Source: an uncultured Bacilli bacterium | GTDB lineage: Bacteria > Bacillota_I > Bacilli_A > RF39 > UBA660 | Direction: 5' to 3' | Assembly (NCBI GenBank): GCA_947522695.1 | Contig: CANNTX010000013.1 | Location: forward strand, 1-27,697 | Length of the DNA stretch: 27,697 bases | Part shown: positions 7,057 to 15,089 of the stretch, in pieces | How the letters are laid out: each line of letters begins with the position of its first letter | Position numbering within the stretch: position 1 is the first letter of the stretch | Notes under the pieces: generated by a model | Seen by the model: the letters and a program-made list of their open reading frames with translations, nothing else | Databases searched by the model: none | Told to the model about the DNA's origin: nothing | Translations under genes and position numbers: made by a program

Positions 7057-8775
7057 TTATTCAAGTATGTATGGATTGCTTTCTGTTCCATCTCCATCAG
7101 AAATAACGACATCAGATTTTAAGAAAAGGGCTGGACGAACACTAGCATTGCCGGACGCATTGTCGTCGGTGACTTTCACGCCCAAATAGACAAAGAACGC
7201 ACTACTCTCACGACCAGAATCAGGGGACAAAGTCCATTGAGGTGCACTGTTAAATAACCAGTTATTTGCTTTACTATCAGCATCATCACAATTAATTAAA
7301 TTACCTCTACATGTTGTATCTGTTGATGCATATCCATAATCTGATGGATACATTAATCCAACCTTTCCATCCCAGTAGTCAGTTCTTGTTATTCCATCAG
7401 ATGGATCGCTCACATGTGTTGTTCCTCTTTCATATGTATACATATTAGATGCAGATACTTCTCCTGTTGAATATCCACCTAGGTTCCATCTTACTGCTGC
7501 TATTTTATCTATTGATGAAGAATTTATATTTTTTTTATATTCATATGTTCCGTTTTTTGAATTATTAGAGCTATTGTACCATGTTGTAGTTCCCGTTGTT
7601 AAATTTGATAGATAACCTTCTGTTATATCATCACGACAATATTTTGTAGATTTTCCATCACAGTTTAATTCATACATCAAATCTGCTTGACTCCATTCAT
7701 TGATACCATACCCTTCATTTTTTGTTGATTCAGAACTATCCCATGAATAATTTCCCAATGAATCATTTCTTACTATTTTTACAAGTTTTTCATATTTTTT
7801 TGTTTCAACATTATATACATTAAATATACCAATTATTCGCCATATTTCATCATTAAATTTTAGATAATTATTCGGATATGCTCCTACATACCTTAAGTTA
7901 TCATAAGCATCTGTTTCTGTATCCGCTATTATATTATTAGGTATATTTCCTAATAATTTTATGTTGTATTTTTCATTTGTTGCACTTAAATTTTGAATAT
8001 TGTAAGCTCCAGTTCCATCTTTTTGTAATCCATCTGGTGTTATTCCATTGGAATCTTTTTCTTTTTCTTCATAAATTTGAGTTATTGTTTGGGCCGCTGT
8101 GGCTTTTTCATCATAATTTATAACTATTTTTCCATTAAATGTTTTTCCTTTTTCACTATCTTGGTTTTCATTATTATCAGGAAATTGAATTATTAAATTA
8201 AACGTTATAGTTTGATCATTTAAACTTGCTGGAAATTTTCCTGTTACCATCTCAGTATATTTTTTTCCGTTTTTAAATGTTCCATGAGTATATCCTGTGT
8301 ATGTTTCATTTCCAGGTACTGTTTGATTTTTATAATCTTTTTCTGTTTTGCCTGTTTCTGGTTTTATTACATAATTTGCTGTTACATTTGAGTTTGCTGG
8401 TCTATTTACTTCTTTTATATAATAATGCATCATGCCATCACTAAAGGTTGAGGTATATTGTACTCCTACTTTATATGGCATTGGAAGTCCATCACCTTCA
8501 CTCATTCCTACTGTTGTATTTGATCCAGTTAATGTAAATGTTTTATCAACTAATATCTTATTACTTGGTTGAATATTTGTTACTGGTACTATATTATCTG
8601 TTCCATCATCGTAAGTAATAAGCATACGACCTGTTTCAGATTTTACTTCAGCTGTTGATCCTTCCGGATTATTTGCTGTAAAGAATGCATATGTTACTCC
8701 TGCAAATATGATTACCAGAATAGCAACAGTTGCAACTATTATGATTGTTAATACTCTTTGATTATTGTTTTCCAT
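7057..8775 (-). CDS. Large surface protein, N-terminal anchor, C-terminal domain with variable-region-like patch
   Basis: The 572 residues begin with a hydrophobic segment (about 9-32, ending VTYAFFT), resembling the signal region of TasA-like secreted proteins. A beta-rich, Thr/Asn-rich region follows to about residue 260. The C-terminal domain carries NYLKFNDEIWRIIGIF, then QWTLSP near residue 514, SVRPALFLKSDV near 545-556, and the ending GDGTESNPYI. The same layout (NYIKLNDVLYRIVSI ... FWTLTA ... GNGSENNPYI) occurs in the protein at 18721-19860, so they are paralogues. Codons 514-547 are GC-rich and NNC-rich, unlike the rest of the gene (see the separate entry). The gene follows the prepilin peptidase gene but has its own promoter, and its ATG sits directly behind a terminator-like hairpin. 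The likely role is adhesion or ligand binding at the cell surface; this is inference. Confidence 0.85.
   Translation of the reverse strand: MENNNQRVLTIIIVATVAILVIIFAGVTYAFFTANNPEGSTAEVKSETGRMLITYDDGTDNIVPVTNIQPSNKILVDKTFTLTGSNTTVGMSEGDGLPMPYKVGVQYTSTFSDGMMHYYIKEVNRPANSNVTANYVIKPETGKTEKDYKNQTVPGNETYTGYTHGTFKNGKKYTEMVTGKFPASLNDQTITFNLIIQFPDNNENQDSEKGKTFNGKIVINYDEKATAAQTITQIYEEKEKDSNGITPDGLQKDGTGAYNIQNLSATNEKYNIKLLGNIPNNIIADTETDAYDNLRYVGAYPNNYLKFNDEIWRIIGIFNVYNVETKKYEKLVKIVRNDSLGNYSWDSSESTKNEGYGINEWSQADLMYELNCDGKSTKYCRDDITEGYLSNLTTGTTTWYNSSNNSKNGTYEYKKNINSSSIDKIAAVRWNLGGYSTGEVSASNMYTYERGTTHVSDPSDGITRTDYWDGKVGLMYPSDYGYASTDTTCRGNLINCDDADSKANNWLFNSAPQWTLSPDSGRESSAFFVYLGVKVTDDNASGNASVRPALFLKSDVVISDGDGTESNPYILE
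7120..7245 (-). other. Candidate variable region of a diversity-generating retroelement target
   Basis: Within a gene of about 20-30% G+C, bases 7141-7200 contain 31 G or C of 60, against 10 of 60 at 7501-7560. On the coding strand, 10 of the 32 codons from W514 to S545 end in C (for example GGC, TCC, GAC, GAC, ACC, GTC, GGC, GTC, TTC). Only 1 of 20 do at 7501-7560. Such clustered NNC codons near the 3' end of a ligand-binding domain are the expected trace of adenine mutagenesis at AAC codons of a template repeat. The matching region of the paralogue (about 19665-19760) is plain AT-rich. No reverse transcriptase or template repeat is in the window. Confidence 0.55.
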
Positions 8776-8780
8776 AAAAA

Positions 8781-8809
8781 AATTTCACTACCTATCTTAT
8801 AGTGAAATT
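8781..8809 (-). terminator. Terminator-like hairpin immediately before the surface-protein ATG
   Basis: The minus transcript reads AATTTCACTA (8790-8781 complement), a 9-nt loop containing AGG, then TAGTGAAATT, then a U run that leads directly into ATG 8775. The stem is a perfect 10 bp. The -10 box of the gene's own promoter overlaps the 5' arm, so only transcripts reading through from the prepilin peptidase gene would contain the whole hairpin. It may insulate the two genes, hide the weak ribosome binding site, or act as an operator. Confidence 0.55.
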
Positions 8810-8834
8810 ATATCTCGGTTTACCCCCCCGTCAA
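8807..8834 (-). promoter_or_regulatory. SigA-type promoter of the surface-protein gene
   Basis: On the minus strand TTGACG (8834-8829), a 16-bp spacer and TATAAT (8812-8807) make one of the best promoter matches in the window. Transcription would start near 8800. The -35 box lies inside one arm of the 17-bp inverted repeat at 8828-8883. Confidence 0.7.
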
Positions 8835-8883
8835 GCGAACATTTGTCTTTTCATAATTTAATTGAAAAATGTTCGCTTGACGG
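8828..8883. repeat. Perfect 17-bp inverted repeat carrying two mirrored -35 boxes
   Basis: CCGTCAAGCGAACATTT (8828-8844) and its exact complement (8867-8883) flank a 22-bp AT-rich centre. No U tract follows on the minus strand (a G run does), so it is not a standard terminator. Each arm contains TTGACG pointing outward. Of the two, 8834-8829 serves the surface-protein gene and 8877-8882 faces the 3' end of the prepilin peptidase gene. A paired regulator site is the simplest reading. Confidence 0.75.
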
Positions 8884-8905
8884 ATAATTTTATTGCAAGT
8901 GTAAT
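8877..8905 (+). promoter_or_regulatory. Possible antisense promoter into the prepilin peptidase gene
   Basis: TTGACG (8877-8882), a 17-bp spacer and TGTAAT (8900-8905) form a near-consensus plus-strand promoter. It would make RNA antisense to the 3' end of the prepilin peptidase gene. No plus-strand gene follows it. Confidence 0.35.
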
Positions 8906-9651
8906 AAAGTATTAATAAAAGTTAAGAAAAATTCATAATCTAGATAAATTATTAATAAACTTGAGATTAAGAATGGACCAAATGGTAACATATTATCTTT
9001 GTTTCTTATAGTTACATATATTGCATATGGGAACGCTAAGAAAGCTCCAAATATTATATAAAATATTCCCAATTTAGGACCTAATACTAAACCAGCTATA
9101 AATGATAATTTAATATCTCCACCACCTAATGATTCTTTTTTGAATATAAGATTTCCTAAAAGCATTATCGTATACATTATGGCAAATATTAGAATACCAC
9201 TTCCTATAGAGTACAAAACATTAACAAATGGTTCCATAAATAATTTTATTATAATAATTAAGATGCTGCCTATTATTATAGGACTATCTAAAATTATATA
9301 GTAATTTATGTCACTTACAAAAATTATTGTTGTTAAACTAGATAATATTATTGCAATTAGAAATTCTAATGATATTCCAAATGTGTAGTAACTTATTAAG
9401 AATAGCATTCCAGTAAATAATTCAGTTGCAGGATACCAAACTGATATTCTTGTATGGCAATTACTACATTTTCCTTTTAATAAAATATAGGAAAATAATG
9501 GTATATTTTCATACCATTTTAATTTATGATTACATTTTTCACAATGACTTCCAGGAAAAACTATTGATTCATTATTAGATAAACGCATTCCAACTACGTT
9601 AAAAAAAGAACCAAACATTAAACCTAAAATAAATACGTATACTGCTATCAT
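8890..9651 (-). CDS. Prepilin peptidase / N-methyltransferase (type IV pilin leader peptidase)
   Basis: This membrane aspartic protease cuts and N-methylates prepilin-like proteins. The 253 residues are the usual length. The N-terminal region holds two Cys-X2-Cys pairs (CEKC and CSNC) around KLKWYENIPLFSY, the methyltransferase-associated part. The protease Asp residues lie in SDINYYIILD and GGGDIKL (the GxGD motif). About seven hydrophobic spans are visible. The gene starts 8 nt downstream of the PilC-like gene with an AGGAGAAG ribosome binding site, so the two form an operon. The prepilin-like protein at 14582-15025 is a plausible substrate. No GspE/PilB ATPase gene is in the window. Confidence 0.95.
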   Translation of the reverse strand: MIAVYVFILGLMFGSFFNVVGMRLSNNESIVFPGSHCEKCNHKLKWYENIPLFSYILLKGKCSNCHTRISVWYPATELFTGMLFLISYYTFGISLEFLIAIILSSLTTIIFVSDINYYIILDSPIIIGSILIIIIKLFMEPFVNVLYSIGSGILIFAIMYTIMLLGNLIFKKESLGGGDIKLSFIAGLVLGPKLGIFYIIFGAFLAFPYAIYVTIRNKDNMLPFGPFLISSLLIIYLDYEFFLTFINTLLHLQ

Positions 9652-9659
9652 AACTTCTC

Positions 9660-11363
9660 CTATTTAATTTGTTCATATAATCCGAACATTGGTAAGATTA
9701 CAGCTAAAACTATTCCTCCAACAACAACAGCTAAAAATATAATCATAACAGGCTCTAGCAATGCTTGTAAATTATCTACTAAAGATTTATGTTCTACTTG
9801 ATAGTAATTTGCTACTTTTTCCATCATTTCAGCCAATTCTCCAGTAGATTCTCCAGTTACTATCATATAATAAGCAACTTCAGGGACAGCCCACTGATTA
9901 TAGAATGATTCTGATATTTTTTCTCCTCTAGCAATATTATTAATGGTTTTTAACATTATTTCTCTGTATATTTCATTACTTGTTACTTCATATAATAAAT
10001 TAATACTATCAGTTATAAATACATTATTTTTTAGTAATGATGCAAATGTTTTAGCAAAAATATTCATTTCTTTATAAATTATAATTTTTCCAAATAAAGG
10101 TAATCTCATTGATACTTCTTGGATGAACTTTCTAAATTCTTTTACATTTTTATATAATATTATATTTATAAGTATAATTAGTAATGCTACCAATAAAATT
10201 TTAACAATATTTAATTGAAGGAAAGCACTTGCATCTAACAAAAACTGAGTAAACGGATTTAATTTAGCTCCGGCTTCACTATATACTCCCTCGAATTTCG
10301 GCATAACATATAATAAAATAAATGTGATTACCCCTACGGAAAATACAGAAATTATTGTCGGATACATTAAAGCACTTACCATTGCTTTTCTAGTATTTTC
10401 TACTTCAGTATAGTAATTTGCCATATCATCTAAAGTACTTTCTAGTTCTCCTGTTGCTTCAGCAGTTTTAATCATACTTATTAAAAGTGCTGGAAATGTT
10501 TTTCCTTGTTTAGCTAATGAGGTAGAAAAAGATTCTCCTAGTGTTAAATTATATACTATAGAATCATACAATCTTTTCTTAGATCTCTTTTTTCCTAATT
10601 GTTTACTTAATATACGCATTGATTCAGTTAAGGTTATACCTGATTTAATATAAGTAGATAACTGGGTTAACCAAAAAACTAAATCTTTGGTAGACATTTT
10701 TGTTTGAAATTGACTATCTGGTCCATATAGAATATTGATAAGTTTAGATGTTTGAATACTTAAGACTTTAAAATTTTCGTTAGTTAAATAGGTTAAAACT
10801 TCCATTTTTGATAACGCAATAAATATATTAGTTTCTTTTTTACCTTTAGGATCAATTGCAGTATATTTAAATGCGACAGGTGTTTCACTACGTTTTTTTT
10901 CTTTTTGAATTTCTAAAATTAATTTTCTATTTTGTTCATCAATTTTTCTTTTACGTTCTCTATTTATAGACAAATTATCCCATTTTTCTTTTAGCATTTC
11001 ACTCAAAGATAATTTTTTCTTCGCTTCAGGGGGATTTTCTTCTGTTGATGCTCGTTCTGATGTATCTAGATTTACTTCTTCGTAAGGCGCTATTTCAGTT
11101 AAATTTATTTTAGTTTTTCGGGAATCATAGATTTTATCAATTATTAAATTATAAATATATATAAGAGGATAAAATATTCCGTAAGTTGTGTAATAACAAC
11201 CTAAAGAAACATACTTTAAGAAAATAATTAATGGTTTAAATATAAAGGTAAATCCAATAAATTCATAATCAAGTATATTAAAAATAAAACCTACAACATA
11301 ATAGATTCCTATGAAAGGTAATGATAAAAAATATAAGAATTTATTTTGATCTTTTGTTTTCAT
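9660..11363 (-). CDS. Type II secretion / type IV pilus inner-membrane protein (PilC/GspF-like) with long N-terminal extension
   Basis: This is the polytopic platform protein of pilus or secretion machines. Residues from about 165 onward look standard: the family opening FKYTAIDPKGKK, two T2SSF repeats with SGITLTESMRILSKQLG, LANQ-like FPALLISMIKTAEATGELESTLDDMA and VTGESTGELAEMMEKVANYY, and three strong membrane spans. Residues 1-164 are additional compared with the usual length of about 400. They hold two or three hydrophobic spans (about 8-75), an acidic linker and a highly charged helical stretch (about 115-160). The gene has its own promoter upstream and is followed after 8 nt by the prepilin peptidase. 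The extension may anchor or regulate an assembly ATPase; that is inference. Confidence 0.93.
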   Translation of the reverse strand: MKTKDQNKFLYFLSLPFIGIYYVVGFIFNILDYEFIGFTFIFKPLIIFLKYVSLGCYYTTYGIFYPLIYIYNLIIDKIYDSRKTKINLTEIAPYEEVNLDTSERASTEENPPEAKKKLSLSEMLKEKWDNLSINRERKRKIDEQNRKLILEIQKEKKRSETPVAFKYTAIDPKGKKETNIFIALSKMEVLTYLTNENFKVLSIQTSKLINILYGPDSQFQTKMSTKDLVFWLTQLSTYIKSGITLTESMRILSKQLGKKRSKKRLYDSIVYNLTLGESFSTSLAKQGKTFPALLISMIKTAEATGELESTLDDMANYYTEVENTRKAMVSALMYPTIISVFSVGVITFILLYVMPKFEGVYSEAGAKLNPFTQFLLDASAFLQLNIVKILLVALLIILINIILYKNVKEFRKFIQEVSMRLPLFGKIIIYKEMNIFAKTFASLLKNNVFITDSINLLYEVTSNEIYREIMLKTINNIARGEKISESFYNQWAVPEVAYYMIVTGESTGELAEMMEKVANYYQVEHKSLVDNLQALLEPVMIIFLAVVVGGIVLAVILPMFGLYEQIK

Positions 11364-11385
11364 AATACCTCTCTATCTTATAATG

Positions 11386-11414
11386 AGTATAACACTTTAT
11401 TTAAAACTTGTAAA
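11386..11414 (-). promoter_or_regulatory. SigA-type promoter of the PilC-like / prepilin peptidase operon
   Basis: On the minus strand TTTACA (11414-11409), a 17-bp spacer and TATACT (11391-11386) are followed by GAGAGG and ATG 11363. Confidence 0.65.
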
Positions 11415-11465
11415 TTGTTAAGGTCTACGTAATTAATTATTTTCATATAATTAAGCGAGGTTAAT

Positions 11466-11720
11466 ATGAATAATGATATTTTAAATACTTTATTAAAAGG
11501 AGCTTCAAAATCGTTATATATTATAAATGAAGCTTTACCGATATATAAAGATACAGCACCAGTTGTTAAAAAAGTTAAGGATTTTGTAGTTAATAAAAAA
11601 GGTAATATTACTACAGGTAACATAATTAAAAATAGTAGTATTAATAAAAATAAAAATATAAATATAAAAAAAGAATTAGTTACTAAACAAAATAGTAATA
11701 ATCCTAAATTTTTTGTATAA
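11466..11720 (+). CDS. Small Lys/Asn-rich protein, possibly YqfQ/VrrA-like
   Basis: The 84 residues start MNNDILNTLLKGASKSLYIINEALPIYKDTAP in pieces. There is an amphipathic N-terminal half with a Pro-bounded helix, then a basic low-complexity tail (about 45-84) of Lys, Asn and Ile. The N-terminal pattern (Gly-Ala-Ser helix, then ALPIYKDTAPVVKKVKDFV) reminds me of the YqfQ-like family of Firmicutes, but the match is weak. GCGAGG sits 5 nt before the ATG. A minus-strand open frame overlaps but has no comparable ribosome binding site. The last 17 nt overlap the 3' end of the convergent phosphomannomutase gene. Confidence 0.6.
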   Translation: MNNDILNTLLKGASKSLYIINEALPIYKDTAPVVKKVKDFVVNKKGNITTGNIIKNSSINKNKNINIKKELVTKQNSNNPKFFV

Positions 11721-13059
11721 TTTCATTTAGTTTATCAGTAAATTCCTTTTGTCTTTCTTCTAATTTTTCTTTTGTTTTGGCTTCAAAACGCATTGTTATG
11801 GTTGGGCCAGTATTACTTTTTCTAATTAAAGAAAAACCATCTTCATATTCAACTCTAACTCCATCAGTAAAATTACAATTATAATTTTTAGATAAAGCAT
11901 ATTTTTTTATAGATTCAATTATTTCTACTTTTTTAGTATCATTAACAGTAATGCGGATTTCCTCAGTAGAATAATATTTTTCCATATCCATTGTTAACTT
12001 GGAAGATTCTACACTTCTATTCATTATTAATTTAGCCATTCTAAGTCCAGCATACAATCCGTCGTCAAATCCATAATAGTCATCTTTAAAGAAAATATGA
12101 CCTGAGTATTCACCACCTAAAAGGGATGGTAAATCATGACAATATGTTTCAATATAAGCAGATCCGTTTTTAACTATTACAGGTGTTCCACCTTGTTTTT
12201 TTATTTCATGTTCTATGGCTTTGGAACATTTGATGTCAATTACAATATTTTTATTTTCATTTTGATTTATTATTTCTTTGCAAAAGATAGCAACTAAATA
12301 ATCAGTTGAAATAATATTTCCAGCATTATCAACTATTCCTACTCTATCGGCATCTCCATCAAAAGCGATTCCTAAATCAAATTTTCTTAATTTAACTTCA
12401 TCAATTAACCATTTTAAATTTTTACTTACGTTAGGATCGGGATTATGAACAGGAAAACTACCATCTGATTCAGAATTTATATAGGAAACATTGTTAAAAA
12501 TTTTTGAATATACTTTTTTAACAATAATTGAGGCTGTTCCATTTCCACAATCAACTACTACTTTTTTATTTATTTTGCCAAATTTATTTATTAGCATATT
12601 AGCATAATCATCATTAATACTGATGTTTGTTAAAGATCCATTTCCACTTACTTCTTTTCTTTCCTTAATATACTTGTATAGAATTTGTAATTCTTCTTGT
12701 CTTAAATGAAGATGTTCTAATCCAAATATTTTAATACCATTATCATCTTTATCATTATGGGATGCTGTTATCATCAAGGCATAATCAATATTTTTAATAA
12801 AGGTTGCATAATTTAACATAGGTGTAGTTACTAAACCAATATCAATTACGTTTATTCCTGAAGATATTAATGACTCTATTAATGCTTTATTTAGAGATTC
12901 ACTACTTAATCTATTATCATGACCAACAATACATTTATTATAATTATGTTCTTTTATATAATAAGCAAAAGCGTGTCCTATGATTCTTACTGTTTCTTCA
13001 TTAATTTCATTAGGATATCTTCCTCTTATATCATTTTCTCTTAATATATTTTCTTTCAT
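11704..13059 (-). CDS. Phosphomannomutase / phosphoglucomutase (alpha-D-phosphohexomutase family)
   Basis: This enzyme interconverts hexose 1- and 6-phosphates for sugar-nucleotide and envelope synthesis. The 451 residues contain the phosphoserine loop TASHND (Ser100), the metal loop DGDADR (234-239), the sugar-specificity motif GGEYSGH and the phosphate-binding RKSNTGPTITMRFE near the C terminus. GEYSGH and the opening REND-IRG favour the ManB/AlgC type over GlmM. This matters because glmM is the usual third gene after cdaA-cdaR. It starts 14 nt after the gpmI stop and is the last gene of the prepilin-gpmI-phosphomutase unit. Confidence 0.92.
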   Translation of the reverse strand: MKENILRENDIRGRYPNEINEETVRIIGHAFAYYIKEHNYNKCIVGHDNRLSSESLNKALIESLISSGINVIDIGLVTTPMLNYATFIKNIDYALMITASHNDKDDNGIKIFGLEHLHLRQEELQILYKYIKERKEVSGNGSLTNISINDDYANMLINKFGKINKKVVVDCGNGTASIIVKKVYSKIFNNVSYINSESDGSFPVHNPDPNVSKNLKWLIDEVKLRKFDLGIAFDGDADRVGIVDNAGNIISTDYLVAIFCKEIINQNENKNIVIDIKCSKAIEHEIKKQGGTPVIVKNGSAYIETYCHDLPSLLGGEYSGHIFFKDDYYGFDDGLYAGLRMAKLIMNRSVESSKLTMDMEKYYSTEEIRITVNDTKKVEIIESIKKYALSKNYNCNFTDGVRVEYEDGFSLIRKSNTGPTITMRFEAKTKEKLEERQKEFTDKLNEIIQKI

Positions 13060-13073
13060 TTTTTATTTCCTTT

Positions 13074-14582
13074 TTAGTCTTTTATTATTAAACTTTTAGC
13101 ATCTTCCATTTCTTTAGGAATAGCTATATCCATATAGTCTAGTAAAGTTGGAGCTACATTAGTTAGGTCTCCACTTTTTTTAAGTTTTAGATTATCATCA
13201 GTTATTATGAAGGGAACTTTTGATAAACTATGGGTTGTTATTATTTCATCATTATCTGTTAACATTTCATCACAATTACCATGGTCTGCTAAGATAAATA
13301 CTTTGTAAAAATTATCAATACTATAATTAACAATATATTCTAATAATTTATCTAATCCTTTAAGTGATTCAATAGTTGCTTCTAAATTGCCAGTATGGCC
13401 TAACATATCGGGATTAGCATAATTTACTAAAATAAAATCATAATTTTTATTTATAGCACTTTTTACTTTTCTTGTAACATCAGTTGCACTCATTAAGGGA
13501 GTTTGATCATAGGTTGATACTTTTGGTGATTCTACTAAATAGTTATCACATAATGGGAATTTTTTTGATAATTCAGCATTAAAGAAATATGTTACATGAG
13601 AGTACTTTTCGGTTTCGGCAATTCTAGCTTGGGTTATTTTTAAATCAGAAAAGTATTTACCAATTGGATAGATATTTTCTCTAGGTAATTCAAAAAGTGT
13701 ATGAATATTTGTTACATCATTTACTTCAAACATATTCCAAGCATTAACTTGAAAATCAGTTTTAAATTCAGAAAAATCTGGGTTGGTTAATGCAGATAAT
13801 ATTTGTCGAGCACGATCTGGTCTAAAATTAAACCATAATAAGGTATCTTCTTGTTTAATACAAGCATCATCTGTAACTAACATTGGTGGTAAAAATTCAT
13901 CTGTTATATTTTTCTTATAGCAATTATTTATAGCTAAGTTATAATCGATAACTTTAAATCCTTTGTTCTTCATTACTAAATCGTAATATTTTTGGGTTCT
14001 ATCCCATTTATTATCACGATCCATAGCATAATATCTTCCACAAATTGTTCCAACAAAACCTAATTTTTCACTTCTTAATAAATTATCTACTTCATTAATG
14101 AATTTTAAACTTGATTTTATATATGTATCTCTACCATCTGTGATAGCATGAAATACGATTTTTTTGATTCCTTTTTCCTTTAATAAGGGAATTAATTTTA
14201 AAACATATCCCAAATGAGAATGAACTCCTCCATCTGATGTTAATCCCATTAAATGAAGTGTTGATTTATTCTTTTTAGTAGTTTCTAGAAGATTGCTAAA
14301 TTCTTCATTTTCTAAGATTCTTTTAGTAAAGATTTCTTCATTAATAACAGTTATTTTTTGTTTTATTTGTTTGCCTAAACCAATTACTTCATGGCATACT
14401 TCACTATTACCAAATTGTCCATCTGGTAATCCGACATATTCTCCGGATGCTTCCAAAAGAGCATTAGGATATTTTTCTAATAATGAATTAAAATAGGTCA
14501 TATTAGCTAATTTGACGGCATTACCATGTTCATTTTCTCTTATTCCAAAGCCATCTAGGATTATCATTAATATTTTTTTCAT
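13074..14582 (-). CDS. gpmI: 2,3-bisphosphoglycerate-independent phosphoglycerate mutase
   Basis: This glycolytic enzyme interconverts 3- and 2-phosphoglycerate using two Mn ions. The 502 residues match the family. The N-terminal LDGFG binds metal. GNSEVCHEVIGLG carries the catalytic Ser60; the usual Gly after GNSEV is Cys here. Further conserved parts are MDRDNKWDR, WFNFRPDRARQ, NYANPDMLGHTGN, ADHGNCDEM and THSLSKVPFI. The start ATG overlaps the stop of the prepilin-like gene by one base (TAATG), so translation is probably coupled. The pairing of a glycolytic enzyme with a prepilin-like gene is unusual. Confidence 0.97.
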   Translation of the reverse strand: MKKILMIILDGFGIRENEHGNAVKLANMTYFNSLLEKYPNALLEASGEYVGLPDGQFGNSEVCHEVIGLGKQIKQKITVINEEIFTKRILENEEFSNLLETTKKNKSTLHLMGLTSDGGVHSHLGYVLKLIPLLKEKGIKKIVFHAITDGRDTYIKSSLKFINEVDNLLRSEKLGFVGTICGRYYAMDRDNKWDRTQKYYDLVMKNKGFKVIDYNLAINNCYKKNITDEFLPPMLVTDDACIKQEDTLLWFNFRPDRARQILSALTNPDFSEFKTDFQVNAWNMFEVNDVTNIHTLFELPRENIYPIGKYFSDLKITQARIAETEKYSHVTYFFNAELSKKFPLCDNYLVESPKVSTYDQTPLMSATDVTRKVKSAINKNYDFILVNYANPDMLGHTGNLEATIESLKGLDKLLEYIVNYSIDNFYKVFILADHGNCDEMLTDNDEIITTHSLSKVPFIITDDNLKLKKSGDLTNVAPTLLDYMDIAIPKEMEDAKSLIIKD

Positions 14583-15025
14583 TATAAATCTCCTTTAATA
14601 TCTTCATTAAATATTCCTTTTAATGAATGTGATTCTATGTCGTAATAAATTACGAACTTTTTATTTCTCATTCCTTCATTAGTTATAGGGTTTATAACTG
14701 TATTTTCATTACTACCGTTTTTTGTATTACTATAGTATATATTTTTATCTATAATTGTACCTACATCGTATTCTTTGGCACAACTTGATTTTATTTCACA
14801 CAATTCTTTTTCTGGTTTAATATTGTCTAGTTTGAAATCTTCGTCATCTGTTGTATTAATATAATTTATGGTTGCCTCAATAATCATTCTTTTAATATTT
14901 TCATAATTTTTTTCTTTAACTGTTTTAACAGAACTTTGAACTGTTCCTATAGTTAGTACAGAAATAAGCCCTAAAATTATTATACTTGCTATAATTTCAA
15001 CTAGTGTAAATCCTTTTTTATTCAT
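14582..15025 (-). CDS. Prepilin-like protein (type IV pilin signal)
   Basis: The 147 residues begin MNKKGFTLVEIIASIIILGLISVLTIG. The prepilin cleavage site lies after KKG, with Glu at mature position 5 and a hydrophobic helix next, as in type IV pilins and competence pseudopilins. The body is short and acidic with two Cys (CEIKSSC), which could form a disulfide. It is a likely substrate of the prepilin peptidase at 8890-9651. It follows the cdaR terminator by 34 nt and overlaps the gpmI start by one base. The ribosome binding site is weak (GTGATGG). A possible -10 box, TATAAT, lies at 15044-15039 on the minus strand. Confidence 0.9.
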   Translation of the reverse strand: MNKKGFTLVEIIASIIILGLISVLTIGTVQSSVKTVKEKNYENIKRMIIEATINYINTTDDEDFKLDNIKPEKELCEIKSSCAKEYDVGTIIDKNIYYSNTKNGSNENTVINPITNEGMRNKKFVIYYDIESHSLKGIFNEDIKGDL

Positions 15026-15058
15026 ATACCATCACATAATTATAATATCATAATAATT

Positions 15059-15089
15059 AAAAAAAAGGTAGAATTTTAAATTCTACCTT
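15059..15089 (-). terminator. Strong intrinsic terminator after cdaR
   Basis: On the minus strand AAGGTAGAATTT and AAATTCTACCTT form a near-continuous 10-12-bp stem (15065-15089), followed by a run of 8 U residues (complement of 15059-15066). The cdaR stop codon lies inside the 5' arm. It separates cdaA-cdaR from the prepilin-gpmI unit. Confidence 0.88.

Noticed and set aside
8828..8883. LexA-type SOS boxes in the inverted repeat (CGAAC and GTTCG)
   Set aside because: The half-sites are 28 bp apart rather than 4, and each single site matches the consensus only in part.
8828..8883. Invertible promoter flanked by inverted repeats
   Set aside because: The 22-bp centre is too short for known invertase substrates and contains no promoter; the -35 boxes are in the arms and would not change on inversion.
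11446..11451. TATAAT before the small gene at 11466 as its promoter
   Set aside because: It lies only 3 nt before the ribosome binding site, which would put the RNA start inside that site, and no -35 is present at 16-18 bp.
11378..11623. Minus-strand open frame opposite the small plus-strand gene
   Set aside because: No good ribosome binding site. It covers the promoter of the PilC-like gene, while the plus frame has GCGAGG before its ATG.
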